A model generated the notes under the pieces. It was not told where the DNA came from, ran no database searches, and saw only the letters and a program-made list of their open reading frames with translations. This document shows, in pieces, positions 1 through 13,810 of a stretch of DNA of 64,000 nucleotides. Numbering within the stretch: position 1 is the first letter of the stretch; the number at the start of each line of letters is the position of its first letter. This DNA is from Pyronema omphalodes (taxonomy: Eukaryota; Ascomycota; Pezizomycetes; Pezizales; Pyronemataceae). The stretch is taken from contig JAJJXM010000038.1 in assembly GCA_024516155.1 (NCBI GenBank), forward strand, positions 534,121 through 598,120, in the 5' to 3' direction. The position numbers were made by a program, and so were the translations under genes.

Positions 1-2182
1 GACACTCAGCTCCTCGACTATTGGCCATACTGGAAACGAATCTGGCAGTCACTGGTGTTTGTGGACGGGTATGTCGTCTCTGCCCCGCGTGTTTATCTAA
101 GCATGACGCAAGCCAATGCAGCTACTGGCTAGCAAGTTGGCGGTTCTCGTCGAAATCGAATTCCTGTTTTTTGGGGCCTTCATTACCCCCCTGACAGAAT
201 TTATGGACAGTGCTGGCCTCCGTAATTCCACGATTCTGCCCATCGCTCGTTTTTTGCGTTCTTTTGACGTTTCGATTATTTTTACTCTTCAAGTAGTGAG
301 CTCAGGATCAACTCTAACTATGGGCGGAAATAGGTGGTTATCCACTTCGGTGGGCGGCGTCCCACAGGTGTGCAAGACGTTGGAACCGATCTCCGAGGTA
401 GGACAGACCGGAGCCCCCAACTTTGACTGATCAAGCATCGACATTTTGCAAACGCATCGATCTCGCACACCACTCCCGATCTCGATCGCATGCTAATGCT
501 AACAATTTGGCCGTGACAGGACTTGGGGCACCTGGGCAACCCGCAGCAGCAGCACCATCTCGTCGTCCACCAGCATGGGCAGCACAGTCTACACCACCCA
601 TCCAACCCCACGCACCACTCTCAGGGCTCCCCGCACCATCCCCCGCACCACTCCCCGTACCCCGAAGAAGGCGGCGATGGCGGCTGTGGCGGCTGTGGCG
701 GCGCCAACAGGCCCAGCTCTCGTGACCTGGAGGGCAATGTCCATGCCGAGCTGGCGCGGCTGGGCGTCCTGATGGGCGCCATCACGAAGGATGTGATTGC
801 TCCCGAGACCGTCGAACTGAACATGGTGCGCGTCTATAATGACCGGCTTCAGGCGTGGCACTCGACCCTGCCTGAAGCCCTCACCCTGCAGTCGGCCGTG
901 CGCAACCAGTACGAGCTTCCTCACAAGAATAGCACGCTGCTCATCCATTGTGCATACCTGCTTTCCATAACACATCTCACCCGTCGTGTGCTTGTCGAGA
1001 CTGCCACGGCCCAGCTGTCCGGGTCGTCTAGTCTGGCTGGAGTTCGCAGCGGTAGTGTGGGTAGCGGCAGCAGTAGCAATTCTGCTTCGTCAGCTGGAGC
1101 AGGAGAGGGCTTGTTAGCCGAACCCACTGCGACAGCCGAAGTGTTCTCGACAATGTGTGTGGATGTTGCCCATCAGATAGCGACGGTAAGCAGCACCCAC
1201 CCAACCCCATTTGCCCTGACCATCTAAAACAAAAAACGCAAAAGTGGTCTGATATTTACATCAAGAGTGGTTGTACTGTACATGGACGTTTATGCTGATG
1301 ATCACACACCTTAGGTCGTTGGGATGCTCCGTGCAGAAGACAAGCTAACCAGAAGATGCTGGCTCATAATGTAAGTTTTTCCCGTCCCGCAATATTTATC
1401 CCGTCTATGGCCTTCTGGGGGGGGCAATTGTGGTGTCAGAGTTACCACGTACAGGTTCCCCATGTCGGCCGTCTGCATGGACAGCATCTTTGCTTGTGTC
1501 ATGAAAATACTCACGTCTGTCTCTTCCTTCTAGTCAATCAGCCTACACGGCCGCCATGATTATCTGTCTTGATCTCGCCCGCAACCGCGGTCGTCCCCAG
1601 CTGGAGTCTAAGTTCAACGATAGCCAACTCTGCATCTCAGCATGCATTGATACCCTGCATCAGAGTGCAGGCTCCGACCCGGTGGCGCAGAGATACCTGC
1701 AAATGATACTTCCCATATACCGTACCCTGACGATCCCGGATACAAGCCTTGTGACTAAGCGCGCCCGACTTTATAGAGACCCTCTTAGCGGGGCCTTCGG
1801 CGACCCTGGGTCAGAAGCCTACCCGACTAACGCTGCTGTGCTAGACACCATTTTAGAATATCTGAAAGCCCCATACGGGGGCGAGCGTACAATTATGGAC
1901 CAAGATTTTTTCTCAGCTGGTGGAGCCGGAAACTTCCCAGAACATTATAGATTTTTAAATCCTCCACCATCAAATACTAGATTTAATATCCCTCGCCAGC
2001 CGAATGGACACTCCCAGATATATCCCATCTCCAACGGCAATTTGACGCCGTCAAACGGCACTCACGACATCAGAATGGGGAATCATCCCATGGATAATCA
2101 TCAGTCCTCTCCCCCCAAGAATCGGTTTGGTGCATTCAAGAGCATGGAGGAGCTCGAAGCTTTTTACCGTCGTGTCACGTAG
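1..2182 (+). CDS. Fungal-specific (Zn2Cys6-type) transcription factor, C-terminal part; 5' end outside window
   Basis: This is the C-terminal regulatory part of a fungal transcription factor; the DNA-binding domain would lie left of the window. I read exons 1-68, 334-397, 520-1185, 1315-1370 and 1534-2182. The introns start GTATGT, GTAGGA, GTAAGC and GTAAGT, and CTAAC-like branch points precede the first two acceptors. All phases join, giving about 500 residues to the TAG at 2180-2182. Family features visible are YWKRIWQSLVFVDGW at the start, then a His/Gln/Pro-rich low-complexity stretch, a helical segment around LQAWHSTLPEAL, and the typical QSAYTAAMIICLDLARN motif spanning the last junction. 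The tail is Pro/Asn-rich and probably disordered. By family it is nuclear and controls transcription; the target pathway cannot be told. The 334-397 exon is the least certain: an alternative GTGTGC donor near 367 is also in phase. Confidence 0.8.
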
Positions 2183-5100
2183 TGGTTGACCCAAGCCTAA
2201 CGCTGGAGAGTTTTCCTTTGGTTTCTGGATGAACCAAACTTAACGATTTTCTTTTTCTTTTTTTCTTCCAGCATTTTTCCTCATCTCGGCATTATACTTT
2301 ACGACTATTACGAAATATTTGTTCCCACTTACATGTTTATTGCAGCTTGCGCTCTATACGTTCCGTTCCGTTCGCGACTTTTTACGGGCTAATGATCACC
2401 TTGCTTCTTTCCCCGAGTTAGATACATTAAGATTTCCAGTGATTGTTTGTTTACTTTCACCAGTTATTGGAGCGGGACTTTTGACAATGTGCTCCTATGT
2501 CCGTGGGTCTGTCTGTTTGTTTGGGAGCGGGCGCTAGGATGTTGGATGGAGTTTCTTGTGTTTTCCGCTATCTGTCACGTTTTTCTGGTTGTTTTCCTTT
2601 TTGCTCTTTTCAGTCCATTTAGCGGGGAAGACGCATGGATCTTGCGTCGTTTGGGACATGGCGTTTCCTTTACCTGGTCTAGCTATCATCAATCTAAACG
2701 GGGGGTTCTTCTGGGTTTTGCTTCCATCAACGACTATGATCGTCGTTTTTACACAGCGGATAGCGGATGCTCTGCCGTAATATTTCCTTGCAGACATGGA
2801 TTTCTGAAGATGATCGTGCAATGCATGCACGCCGAGTGATTCCTAACGTCGAACGTTCCTCATCACGACGATCACTGCACTGTGCCCATACGTCCCTTAC
2901 CAAGCCGATCTCAGACAATGACGACAGCCTCGTACGATATACCAAGCCCTCTAGTCTCGGACGCCAGTGAACCGTCCGAGACTATGCATAGGTCGCATAC
3001 CGGACGTTAAACCTCGCTCGCAGACCAGCATCCCCCAACGGCCCCCAGCCGAATCCCCATTCTTACCCCCGCTATGCCAAGCCAGTCCGGTTGCTGTCAA
3101 ACTGGAGGCTTACCATTTCTGAGGCTGCTAGAGGGATGGGGGGGGGGGGGGGTGAGGCCGAGCATGCTGTGGTGGCATAGAAGTATGAACGAGCATCTAC
3201 GGCCATGCTAGAGATATCGAAGGCCGTGCTAGAGATATATACGACCATGTTAGACATGTAACAGCATGCTAGACGTATGTGATGAGTGAATGAGACGCGA
3301 TGACGGTCCTCCGCGGTAGTGCAGGCAGCAACGCAAGCAGCACTCAAGCAGCAGCGGTAGGTGCAGAGAACGACAGAGGGCAGGGGTTAGGGAAGAAATT
3401 TTGTGCGGCATCAGTTCCGCGTGAAGAGCATTTGTTGATGAGATGAGCGTGATTGCTGATTTGAACGTGGTGATGGCAGGCCCAAAAATGTTGAAAAGCA
3501 GCAACCTGCTGAACACCCCGCTCCAAAATCAAGGATGACGAAACAGCGGAGCAAAATCTCACAACCCCCAGCCAGCACGTGCCAATCTGATGCATCTGAT
3601 ATCGTCCAAAAACTCACCATCATGGTGCCGACTGACGATGCCGACCACAGATCGCTCCAAGCCTGGACTCTCCTGAAGCTTGAACCGAAGGGGCGTACAT
3701 GCGTATTAGCAGCAGAGAAATAGACAGCACTGCTGTTGCAGAACCAGCCAACCATTGTCAAATGATTACCAGACCAGTTCAATATACCGGAAACAGAGTT
3801 GCCGGTGCCACCTGCGAGGGCCAACCTTTAGCAACACACCAGCGAACGTAATATGTATCCGAAGCTAGCTGAGACGTTCTGTTAAGTCAGGATTTCATCC
3901 GCGTTCGTCCTGCCGCAGATAGATTCTGGGCCGGGTTTTGTAAGAAGCGGGGCGTGGGGGCAGAGAAGATATCGTGCTATCCTATCCACTTCACATATGC
4001 CGAGTTGAATTCAATGAAGTTAGTTAACAAAGTGACGTACGTAGTTTTCGGTTGCTAGATTTTGCTTTTGTCACCGGCCCGGTTTCCGTTTGCACTTGGA
4101 TGGGGTCCAGGACGGCCGAAGGGAGGCTTTCATGGCTTCTTTTCTGCTTCGCACTTTGGTGAAGTTTGTTTGGTCAAATTCAGTCGTTCAAAAAGCTACT
4201 GCCGGATATGGGAATTTTCAGCGATTATTTTGAGCTATGCTTTTTATGCCTTCCATGCAGTCAAAGCCCAGTATGTACAATAAACAATAAGAAGCGAGTA
4301 TGTAATAGCCGGCCGAAACTTGAAGATGAGAATGACTGTTTGTCGGCTGAGGAGCATAAAGGTAGTGTATGCTGCATTCAGGAGAACTTCAGATGGTCAT
4401 TCCACTTTCAAAATCTCCATAGATTATCGGATAATTTTACTGTGTCGAGGTTTCAGCTGCGATGGGGAAGAGATTCGGATATGCAGTCCGTCCCCACAGT
4501 GTATGTGTCCAGTCCCCGCAATTTTTGAATCCCCATGGGCAGCATGCGCATTAAATGATCAACACTGCGCTGCATAGAAGCGCTATTCTGCTGAAACACT
4601 TATCACAGATTACTATACGAGTCCTTGATCTGTGCTCTTTGTGAGATTATGGGGCACAAACTCTGTGGTACGGATGATCGATGATATAATTTTGATATCA
4701 CTTTCGTGAAGCCCGTTGCAACCCGCCGCGGCACGTTCTCGGCGTACATATGCCAATAACCAAATTTTGCTATAGGGATTCGTGACTAAAGAAGATGCCG
4801 TTCCTCGAAAACCTCCCTAGATTCATCTGCATGAGATACCCAGCGTGTTGGCACAAGTGATAATCATAGAGATGAAACTCTAATAATTCATCAAGCTTTT
4901 CACGGGATGTTCAATTTTAGTCACATATTTTGCGTCACATCATCTCAGTTAGTTCTAGCATATGCTTCTATTCGATTCGTTCGGAAAAGAATATCCCACA
5001 GTATCGTCGTGGCATTTCAAATATTCAACATTTCGACGCTGGCTCCGGATGACATATCCGTCACTGACTTTCTCTAGTCGATGACCACATCATCTTTGAT

Positions 5101-8100
5101 AGCAACGATTACCTCAGATCATCACCCTTAGAGAGGTGATGCAAGTTGCAGCGCGAACGGTTGCGCGATTGCAGCAACGTTTAGAGGTAAAGTGTCGTGG
5201 GTCCGTTGGTTTAGGACTTGGCAAGCCAGTGTGAAAATATCTAGTTGTGAAATATGTGGCAGAATATTGTGCAACATCTTGCGCAGTCTACAGGTTAACC
5301 AGCCATACTGTAAGGCAAAGCATGCCAGTGGACGGGTCGCCGAAGGAAACAAGCATGGGTGCCCACCATTGCATGAAGAGATGCAGAACACTTCGTCTTG
5401 GAGTTCAAATGGTCGTGAAAAACTGCCGTAAAGTTGAACAGCATGATTGGCCTGAGGTTTGTTGCCCCAGTATTTTCTTGGATCCTAAATTCACTACGGT
5501 GCGTTTGGTTGCACCCGAAAAATAGCTTTTAGCCATTTTTTACCTGTGAAAACGAGGCAAAAACTTTGTTTTCGGTCATGTGTGGTGTAGCTAATACTAT
5601 TTTCATTGTATCACAGACCACGTGGTTACATGGAGGATATATATGCCTTTATCACACCCAAATGGAAACGCAGTTTTGTTTCGAGCTTCCAGATATAAAC
5701 TCTTGCTTCCGCCCGTACTCCCGCTAGAATGAGCCGTACAACTACTGTAGACTTGAATTTGAAGAGCTCGACACTATTAACTGCATCTAAAAGATCTAGC
5801 CTAAAAGTTGACTCTCGAGCTGTCATCAATGGTAGGTTCTAGACTACGTACTCCTTATTCATCTTTTCCTAAAGTCGGCACAAGTATTCATCAGCAGCCA
5901 GGGTGGTCATGAGGACTGCATACTTGCTTGTAAGTTCCAATGGCATTGTTATTGCAACGTAGTTGTGGAGTTTAAATGTTAGCTGTTGAGATAGAGGTTC
6001 AAGATGTTGTATGTGTTAAGGTTGCGCGGATCTTCTCTGCACCTAGCAATTAGCTGCACCACTCTATTTTCGCACTGATGAATATGAGATAGTATGAAGA
6101 AATTACGCTTTACCTTTATTGAATTGTTCAACACCGTACAAACTTGGCCAAAAAAACTTGGCGTCACCCTCACGCCGCAACTTGCAGTATCTCTCTATCG
6201 GGCGGTGCTATTAGGGTGCACGAGTGCGAATTGGACTCATCCACGGCACAATCTTTTGTCCTTCTAAGTGACAATGCCGAATTTTGCTATGGGACGCCAA
6301 TTATACGTTGTTACATTACATTATACCGTTATCTGAAACTATATCTAGCCAACGCATGAACCTGACAGCTTATCACCTTTGAGTAATACCTTCTCACTGA
6401 GGCCAGACTTCCACTACTGTGCAGGCATTTGCATTGACATTAAAAAATCTAGAAGAGGCTTTTGACTTCGTACACGGCATCTAGGGGGCAGTGTCGTTTC
6501 CGGGCTTTATTAGTCACCTTACGCGATCATTGCCGGCTCGTTAGAGGCGAAGTTATGGAAGTACTACGAGCATTATCCCGTAGCATCGCAGCCAAGCCAA
6601 GACTATAAGAAAGTTTATGTCATATACCGACCACCAGGAAGCGAATTGGAGCTCGGGAAAACAGATTCGAGGCTGGGCAGCAAAGCCGAATACTCAACGC
6701 CGCGCATATCCGGCTGCATCTACACGGTATGTGTTTGTTATCAAATCACCACCGGAGGGCAATGATCATGACTTGGCGAAATCCTGACACGAAGTTCCAG
6801 TTGGTGGCCCCAACGCCATTTCCTTCGTACCGCTACTTTGTTTAGGTTCCCTGGTAGGAAAACGTGGACTTCTAGTTTATAGACGGCTTCGGCGCTTCTC
6901 TCGGGGAACCTTCTGTATATTTGCAAGCCTTTACGCGATAGCTTTTGTGGTTCCGGGATCAAGTGATATCGTGACGTTGCATGGAAGCTTTGGTTGGTTT
7001 GTCCAGCAAACGATTCGGCTTAGGGCTCAGCTAAGGTTCTATGTATGTTTCCTTAGCCTCTTCTAAGAACGGTTCTAGTTAAACTAGTGAACGGTTAGTT
7101 ATCGATTCCATCAAATGAAGATTGACTCCAGAAGCCAAATGAGACATCTACACCTGGAATTGTCGCATCTACGGACCTCTTCGAGCCTGACAACGTGTGT
7201 AGGAGAAATTCCGAGGTTTCTTGAAGCCGATGGGGAAAGATTTGTCCGGATTTTGTCTTGTTTTTCGGCACGTGTTCGTTTACAAGTCATTCCCTAAAAT
7301 CCATGCCTACAAGCTCCGTTAGCCGGCGATGTCTTAGGCTCATCGGCCGATTCACTGATGACCTCGAGGGGTGAATAAAAATCTCTGCATCCCCATATTC
7401 CCATATTCAGTCTACTCTAGTTATTAGCGTTCATCTAGAGTTTACATCCTCCTGAGAGTTTTCCGAAGTTCTATAGTTTTTGGCGATTTGGGATGGATTG
7501 AGGTCTGGATAAGAGTCTTCATCGATGCAACAACTATTTTTATCTGTTCAGATGCAGGTACACCTTTTTTTAACTTCCTTGCAAGTGTGCCCTGAATATT
7601 TTGATACCTTCACGCTGACTGCGGGTGCGGGGAGGGTGGGCGGTCTCGGAGGGATGAAGGCCCGCTTAGTGTGTGATGCTCCCTATTTTGGATTAGCCCT
7701 GCAATCCCGGACGCAACATCCGTTCCCGGTCAGTTCCTTGATGCTTCAACACTTCACAAAACGTCAAAAAGACGTGATCTCCAGAATAGCGTCGATCTTC
7801 CCTGCAATTGACGTTCGGACGGATCACAACATCATCTGGCATCGAAAGAAACATTGCAGCGCTACGACGTCTCGCTCACAATCGGTCAGTTTCCCAACAT
7901 TGGAAACCCTATCCCTGCAGAAGGGTCAACGAAACACCGAATGTCTAGGCAGTGACCCGTCCGGTTTCAATTGCATTTGCCTTGAAGCTGTTCGTGTCAT
8001 CCATGCCAAATCGATGCATGTCGATCGCAGGCATGGTATTCCCGCTTTAGCGAGCCTCACATGGTTTCTGTAGCTTATCCTGACCGTGGCGAAAGTTCTC

Positions 8101-8870
8101 TGCATGCCACATGAGCAGAGTGTGTTTTTGCCCGTGACGTCGGATTGGCTATCTCTCCGGCGATTTTGGGCATCTCATTCTATGCCAATAAGTTAGTTTC
8201 TTGCCATTCGTATTTTTTATTGACAAATATCCTGTTTAACTCATAGTTTTTCACAACCCAGAACCGAGCTCTTATCTTGGTCAACGAATTATCAACAGCT
8301 ATTTGCAGCGATTAGTGCCGGTTTATTGCTCCTTCGTTGTGGCGCCCCCGCAACGCAATCTGATCTACCTTGCAAACCTTCTTGTTCGCTCAATTTCGCA
8401 AATTTTCATTCGGCCACCGGTCCATCGAACGGCGCATTGTGCACCGTCAATTAGCACATAATCAAGCTGTCTCTGGATTGATGGGCCGAAGCGAGGTCGG
8501 GCATATTACAGTTTCATTGATACAAGCAACTATGGGCGATACGATTACGGTTCACCGATAAGAAGCGTCTAACCGATGGAATATGGTATACGTGGTATGA
8601 AGTGACATGTCTGAGCAGGTCCTAGAAGCCACAGTTAAACCGGGTTGGCTTTGGTAGCTAGATGGTGTGACTTTCGGGAATTCCAGAACGTGTCTGTACC
8701 TGAGAAAAGTGTAGGCATATGATAGACGGTTGAGCATGTGATACAGTCGACTGTATGCAAATAAGCGCAGCAATACAAATGAAATGTTATATGTAGACAA
8801 ATTTATGTGATCTGTTACACAAAGTGAAGTTACTCGGACGGATGTCAGCACCGGCCAAGATGATGCAAAA
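2183..8870. other. Gene-poor intergenic stretch
   Basis: I see no credible gene in these 6.7 kb. Open frames are short, overlap on both strands and show no recognisable motifs or splice-joined coding signal. The longest (7525-8073, +) has no family resemblance. A G-run lies near 3139-3152. Base composition is mixed rather than extremely AT-rich, so this is not obviously RIP-degraded DNA. Confidence 0.6.
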
Positions 8871-9410
8871 TTGCATTTCGGTAGAAGCATTGCGTCCTGG
8901 GCGGTTCTAGGGCTAACCCTGGGATTTCACTTCATAGTTATCGCCGCCCGCTACAGGGGGAATAGTGGGGTCTGTGCTAGCCGCAATAGGGTTCTAGAAG
9001 CACCACTCCAGTGCAGAACGAAACAGAAAGAAACTAGCAAGGTATCGCGATGCGACGAACCTTGGAACCTTCGTTACAATTATCATGGGTACCTTCTTTT
9101 ACGCCTCATGATAAACATGTATTTCGGCACATTGGGGGCCGTTTGGCGGGCGAACATCATCAAAGCGGATAGTACTTCCGGTGTTAAACAAGATCTTACA
9201 TGCAAGGATATAACCCTTCAAATCCTTAAATTTTTAGATATGTTTAGAGTTCGCTCGTGGAGGTTTCAGTGTTTCATCCACCAAACTATTTACTCCAGGG
9301 GGGTAGGCTGTCTAAGGCGGCCCGATGGTGTTGTTTATGTCCGCCGGACGTATCGCGTCTTAAACCCCGCGTCCGTTCCAGAAACCTTCCCCTTAGTGAG
9401 GAAGCCATAA
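8871..9410 (+). pseudogene. Decayed tyrosine-recombinase-like (Crypton-type?) fragment
   Basis: An open frame of 179 codons carries, in order, pieces that resemble fungal tyrosine recombinases of Crypton-like elements: SIASWAVLGLTLGFH near residues 6-20, where the family has a tryptophan-rich helix ending in GFR; VRSWRFQ near residue 127; and VRRTYRVLNPASVPE near residues 157-171, like the CPVRAAYRI block. The expected catalytic Arg of GFR is His here (CAC), one C:G to T:A change from CGC. The middle of the frame shows no resemblance, and no full recombinase is present, so I read it as a relic rather than a gene. A segment inside the inverted-repeat element at 30.2-30.8 kb matches the first motif. 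The family name is inference from memory of motifs. Confidence 0.35.
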
Positions 9411-12400
9411 GATAAATGTACCGAAATTCCCCCGCTAATCCAGTCGATCTTATTAGTCTCAATCATAAAGCTTGGATGTCAGCGACGGGATTCCACAAAT
9501 AAGCATTTGGTTAAACCGCTTCATCTCGCGAACCCTAAGTGATTATTTTTCCGGCCATGTAACCTAACCACGTTTCAATGTAAGCCTTACTTTGATAATC
9601 TTTGTTCTTTTCCTTAACCCCCCCCCCCCCCCCCCCCCCAACCATTTTTACATCGAATCGTTAGGAATTAGCGTACCTTGGCCTGGGAACATAATAATAT
9701 GACAACATCAATAATCGCATCGTTAGGTCTAGATTCTCCCTTCGGATTTATGATGGGTCTTAACGCCGCGCCGATACCGTCATGACTCTGGATTGACGGC
9801 GGGTATCAGAATAGACGTTCCAACAAGTCTATAGAAACATGTTTTCGAGAATTCGACGTCCCCTCACACATAATGCGGATGGATCTGCGGACTCAACCTT
9901 AATTCCAGACTTAAGCCCCGCTGTCTCACCGGAAACCTTGGCTTATGCATTGCAGCATCATCCAAGCCCTGTTGATTCTTTAGCTGGGCATTGCAGTATC
10001 GCTGTAGTGATCCCATACAGAAATTTCGTAATGAGCACACTGTCGGAATGTCTACGTTCCGAAGAGTGCACACCAAATTTATGCACGATAGTGAATTAGC
10101 CTCGATACGAGACTCTGCAGTTCGTAGGCAACTGTCTAGCCCACGTCGGGTTCGGACTTGCATCAAGGACCAACGTGTGTCAGTCTCGTCCCACTTGACT
10201 TCGGGCGTTGAATATGCACGGACGCTTAGTCTCGAGGCTAATAGTGAGTGACTGTAACTACCACTGGCGGTCCGATAATGCACGATGGCCGTCGGGCGCC
10301 GTAAAACGCTTTGGACACAGCTGAGGATTCATCACCACCGGCGGCCGGCATTTCTCCCCGACCACAGCATTAAAGCTGGAAATGAAGTTAGCCCTAATAA
10401 GTGCAGCTACATATAAATAATAAGGGCGGAGCCCTAACTGCTATATCGACTCAGTTGCTCTAACTACAAGCGGCAAGAAGACGCTGCTTGAAGAGTGCAA
10501 AGGAGAGTGATAATCTATGGATTTGATATGCGTTAATGCGTATAAAGTAGGCTATCTGCCATTTTTGCCTAATTCATAAATTATCGAGGCAAGTGAAGAT
10601 GAGTAACGAGTAGTCGTGGATTTTTATAATTATTTCAATAACGGTTTGAGTATTTAAATTATTGGGGCTAATGTTCGAGAATTGAGATCAACATCGCCAC
10701 CCTTCGAAGGTTCAAATGATGCATAGAAAAATGTCCACTGAATGCTAAAACCCCGTTCACATAGATCTCTTTATTCTTTCACTGAGTATCTACCCCCTAG
10801 ATCGATGGTCATAACTTTCGAAGGATAATTTACACAGAGTTTTGATATAGCGGATAGAACGGGGGGAGTGGTACCAAACATAATTAAACGGTCTAGTTAA
10901 ATATGTTCTGCTTGCGTTAGTCATAATAAATCACTGATCACCCGTAATGTTACGTCAAAAATTGATACACCTATACCATGATAAATTACAATACCCTTCT
11001 ATCAAATTAATTCACCCGCTCATGTGACCTATCTTATGAAGTTTGACTGTGAACCATCCTCTAATAGTAAACTCTGTGGCCACGAAGGAAAGTGCATCAT
11101 GGAATATCACCATAATTTTACAGTCGAACGTCAGCTGCTTGGGTTTTGATTACGCCTAAGAGGTTTCCTCAGTCGAAATTTTTCGATATGGCAATTCCTA
11201 TAGTATTTTAGTAGTTTTTCACTAGCAGCCAACTCACGTTGGAGTGCGAATGAGTATGAGTTTTAGTCTCGCGCTCTTCCTGTTCTAAGCCTCGACAAAC
11301 GCTTTTCTTCCGGTATCGACGCATGCATTTCAACCTCTTACATTATCTATGATAATTTAAAAAATCCATTTCCCATTAAATAATCTCCTTATCGAAATTC
11401 CAAGCGTGTCAGTAATCATCTCTAGGGGCAATAGCATTCTCATAATGTCTTCTAACATGCTCCATGCACTCCTCCCAGCTACTCGTACGGAATTTATAAG
11501 TTTAGCTAGTAAGTGGCTCTCTTTAAACCTTTTTTTAACACACCTAAATTCTGGGAATTTCAGCCTTTGTAATGTAAGTCATGAACGGATACTGATGATT
11601 CTTCTATCCAAGTTTTATAAAAATATGGGCAATTGAATTGGGCACATGTATCATCTTCAAGTGCTGGCTGAATAAATTCCTTTTATTGAAAATAGCAATC
11701 TAAAGATCTTATGATTACTGACCTGATATACTGTTTTCATTTACTCTTCCCGCCAAACTTTCACTGGCATTCAGTGAAGGTGAAACCACAGTGAAAGGAG
11801 CGTTTAAATTCATAGCAGAATCTGGTGTTAATCTGGAGCCAAAGAATATTTGTCTGCGGAGATAATTACAAATTCAATACAGTGCGCTTTCCGAGGGAAG
11901 GTTGTACGACTTCAGTAAAGGGTCTCATTACAGAACTACTACCATTGCGGCAGTAATTACTATTCTAGCTATGGGGTCTACTGAAGGTCGAAACAGGTGC
12001 TGAGTTGTAGGGAACTATGTCTTGCCCACGACGGAAAATGTCGAGATCCTCCATGGCAGAGATGAGCCTAAGTTGGCCATTTATCTTAGCGAGGTCCACA
12101 AAACCGACATTGAGGTAGGCGATTGTGGTGCAGTAGAATACCCCGATAATCATGCTTGGTTCAAAGAAGGAGGTTAATTCTGGGAAAAGTGAGGCAGGTT
12201 TTAGCGTGATTGGATCCCACTCTGGTGGTAACTTTTGACGCTAATGGCAAGGGCTTGATCTTGAAAAACCGTAAGAGGTATTCGGAGTATCTGGAACTCG
12301 GTTGTAGTGGTCTTCTCTCTGCTCATTATACTCGGGGGACGCTTGAGATCGAGCAAAGGGAATACCACTGATGGCATTACTATGAGCAATCCCGTCTGGC

Positions 12401-13810
12401 CACTTTAACACCACATTGGACATGTTCTGCGGAAAGGCGAGGACTCTGGCCGACAAATATTTCTGTTTTAACTTCTTCTTTAACAAATTTGTGCCTGAAT
12501 CGGGGAGCTGGAATGTTAGAATCGCTTTGGTGGGGACAATAGACGATATTTTGGTCCTTCTGTAACGTTATTAGAAGTAATGTTGTAATTACTCTGCCGG
12601 CCATTTTTGCTATCGCTTTTGGATATTCAGGAGTATATAAAATTTAGGCTTACCGGCGAATGTTATACATTCTTCAACAGGTTTGGGCTGCTGTCGACGT
12701 TAAAGGACCCCATATTCATGGCATTATCACTCGCGACTGTTTTAAATCCCTAGACTTGGTTGCGAGGGTGCATAGAAGTTTATTTTATCGGGATGCCATT
12801 AGTTTAATCAGAAACAGACAGGGACAATGTTATGAGATCAAGGTTAAAGACAAGTTTTGTACCTACTAGAAAGAATTATTATCGTTTACTGCTTCTAATG
12901 GTGCCTTACATTACGGGAGGGAAGCACCAGCTCCCGTAACAAAGGCTCCCTATACCATTACCACTTCCTACTGAAATTCAGCGAAAACAATAACGTCATG
13001 AGATTAAAGCAGTCTTCGACTTCCGATAAACAGGGAGTAAACATGAATCACGCCATAAATCCTGGAGGTGGCCCAGGACCGGCGAACTAGTGGTGATTTC
13101 ACCTGGGGTACCAGGGGTACCAGGAATTACAATGTAAGAACCCATCAAGAAGTTCCCAGGTAGACCCCAAAAGTTCTCATTATGCCAGATTTTACTTGAT
13201 TCTTCACTGGCTATTAGGAGTGTCTCCTTCAATGATTATCCATATAACGATATCTTAAGATCGGAAGTTATCTCATTCTATGACCGACTATTCCACTTCC
13301 TGGACCGCCGACATCCTACTTTCTGTGAGAATTCAACAAATGGAAAATCGCTATGAATATTGTCTTATAAGTCGAGTTATTACTTGTGACAATACCTACT
13401 CTTTCAATATGTCTTCGAAATGGGGTATCATAGCCACATCGTCGTGAAGGGAAAATCGTTACATATCCAAGTCGCCAGTCTACATTAAGAATATGATGTA
13501 TTCAAGAGTATTTATGATGCATGTTTTGAAGAAATGTGCTCCTAGATGTACGATTTTGTCGTGTTACATAAGCATAGCAGCGTGATGATAGAATTTTGTA
13601 AGGTGAACGTTCAGAGCTTGCGGCTTGGGGTTAGCTTGTTGCCATAGCGTGTGTATGGCTTAGGGCGAGCCCTTTGTACCTCTTACATCACACCATGTCA
13701 CACGGCCAACCAGATAAATAATTGACCAAATTCAGGTTAATAAATAAATGGATTTTATTCTTGACAAATAAAATTATTTCACTGCGAATGACTAATTTTC
13801 CCTATCTGAG
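9411..13810. other. Gene-poor, moderately AT-rich intergenic stretch with a 22-nt C run
   Basis: No gene is recognisable. A run of 22 C lies at 9618-9639. From about 10.4 to 13.8 kb the DNA is AT-richer than its surroundings and contains only frames under about 90 codons without family motifs. No repeat, tRNA or transposon end was recognised. Confidence 0.55.

Noticed and set aside
7525..8073. 182-codon plus-strand frame in the gene-poor region
   Set aside because: No family motif, no splice-joined partner, and composition like surrounding non-coding DNA.
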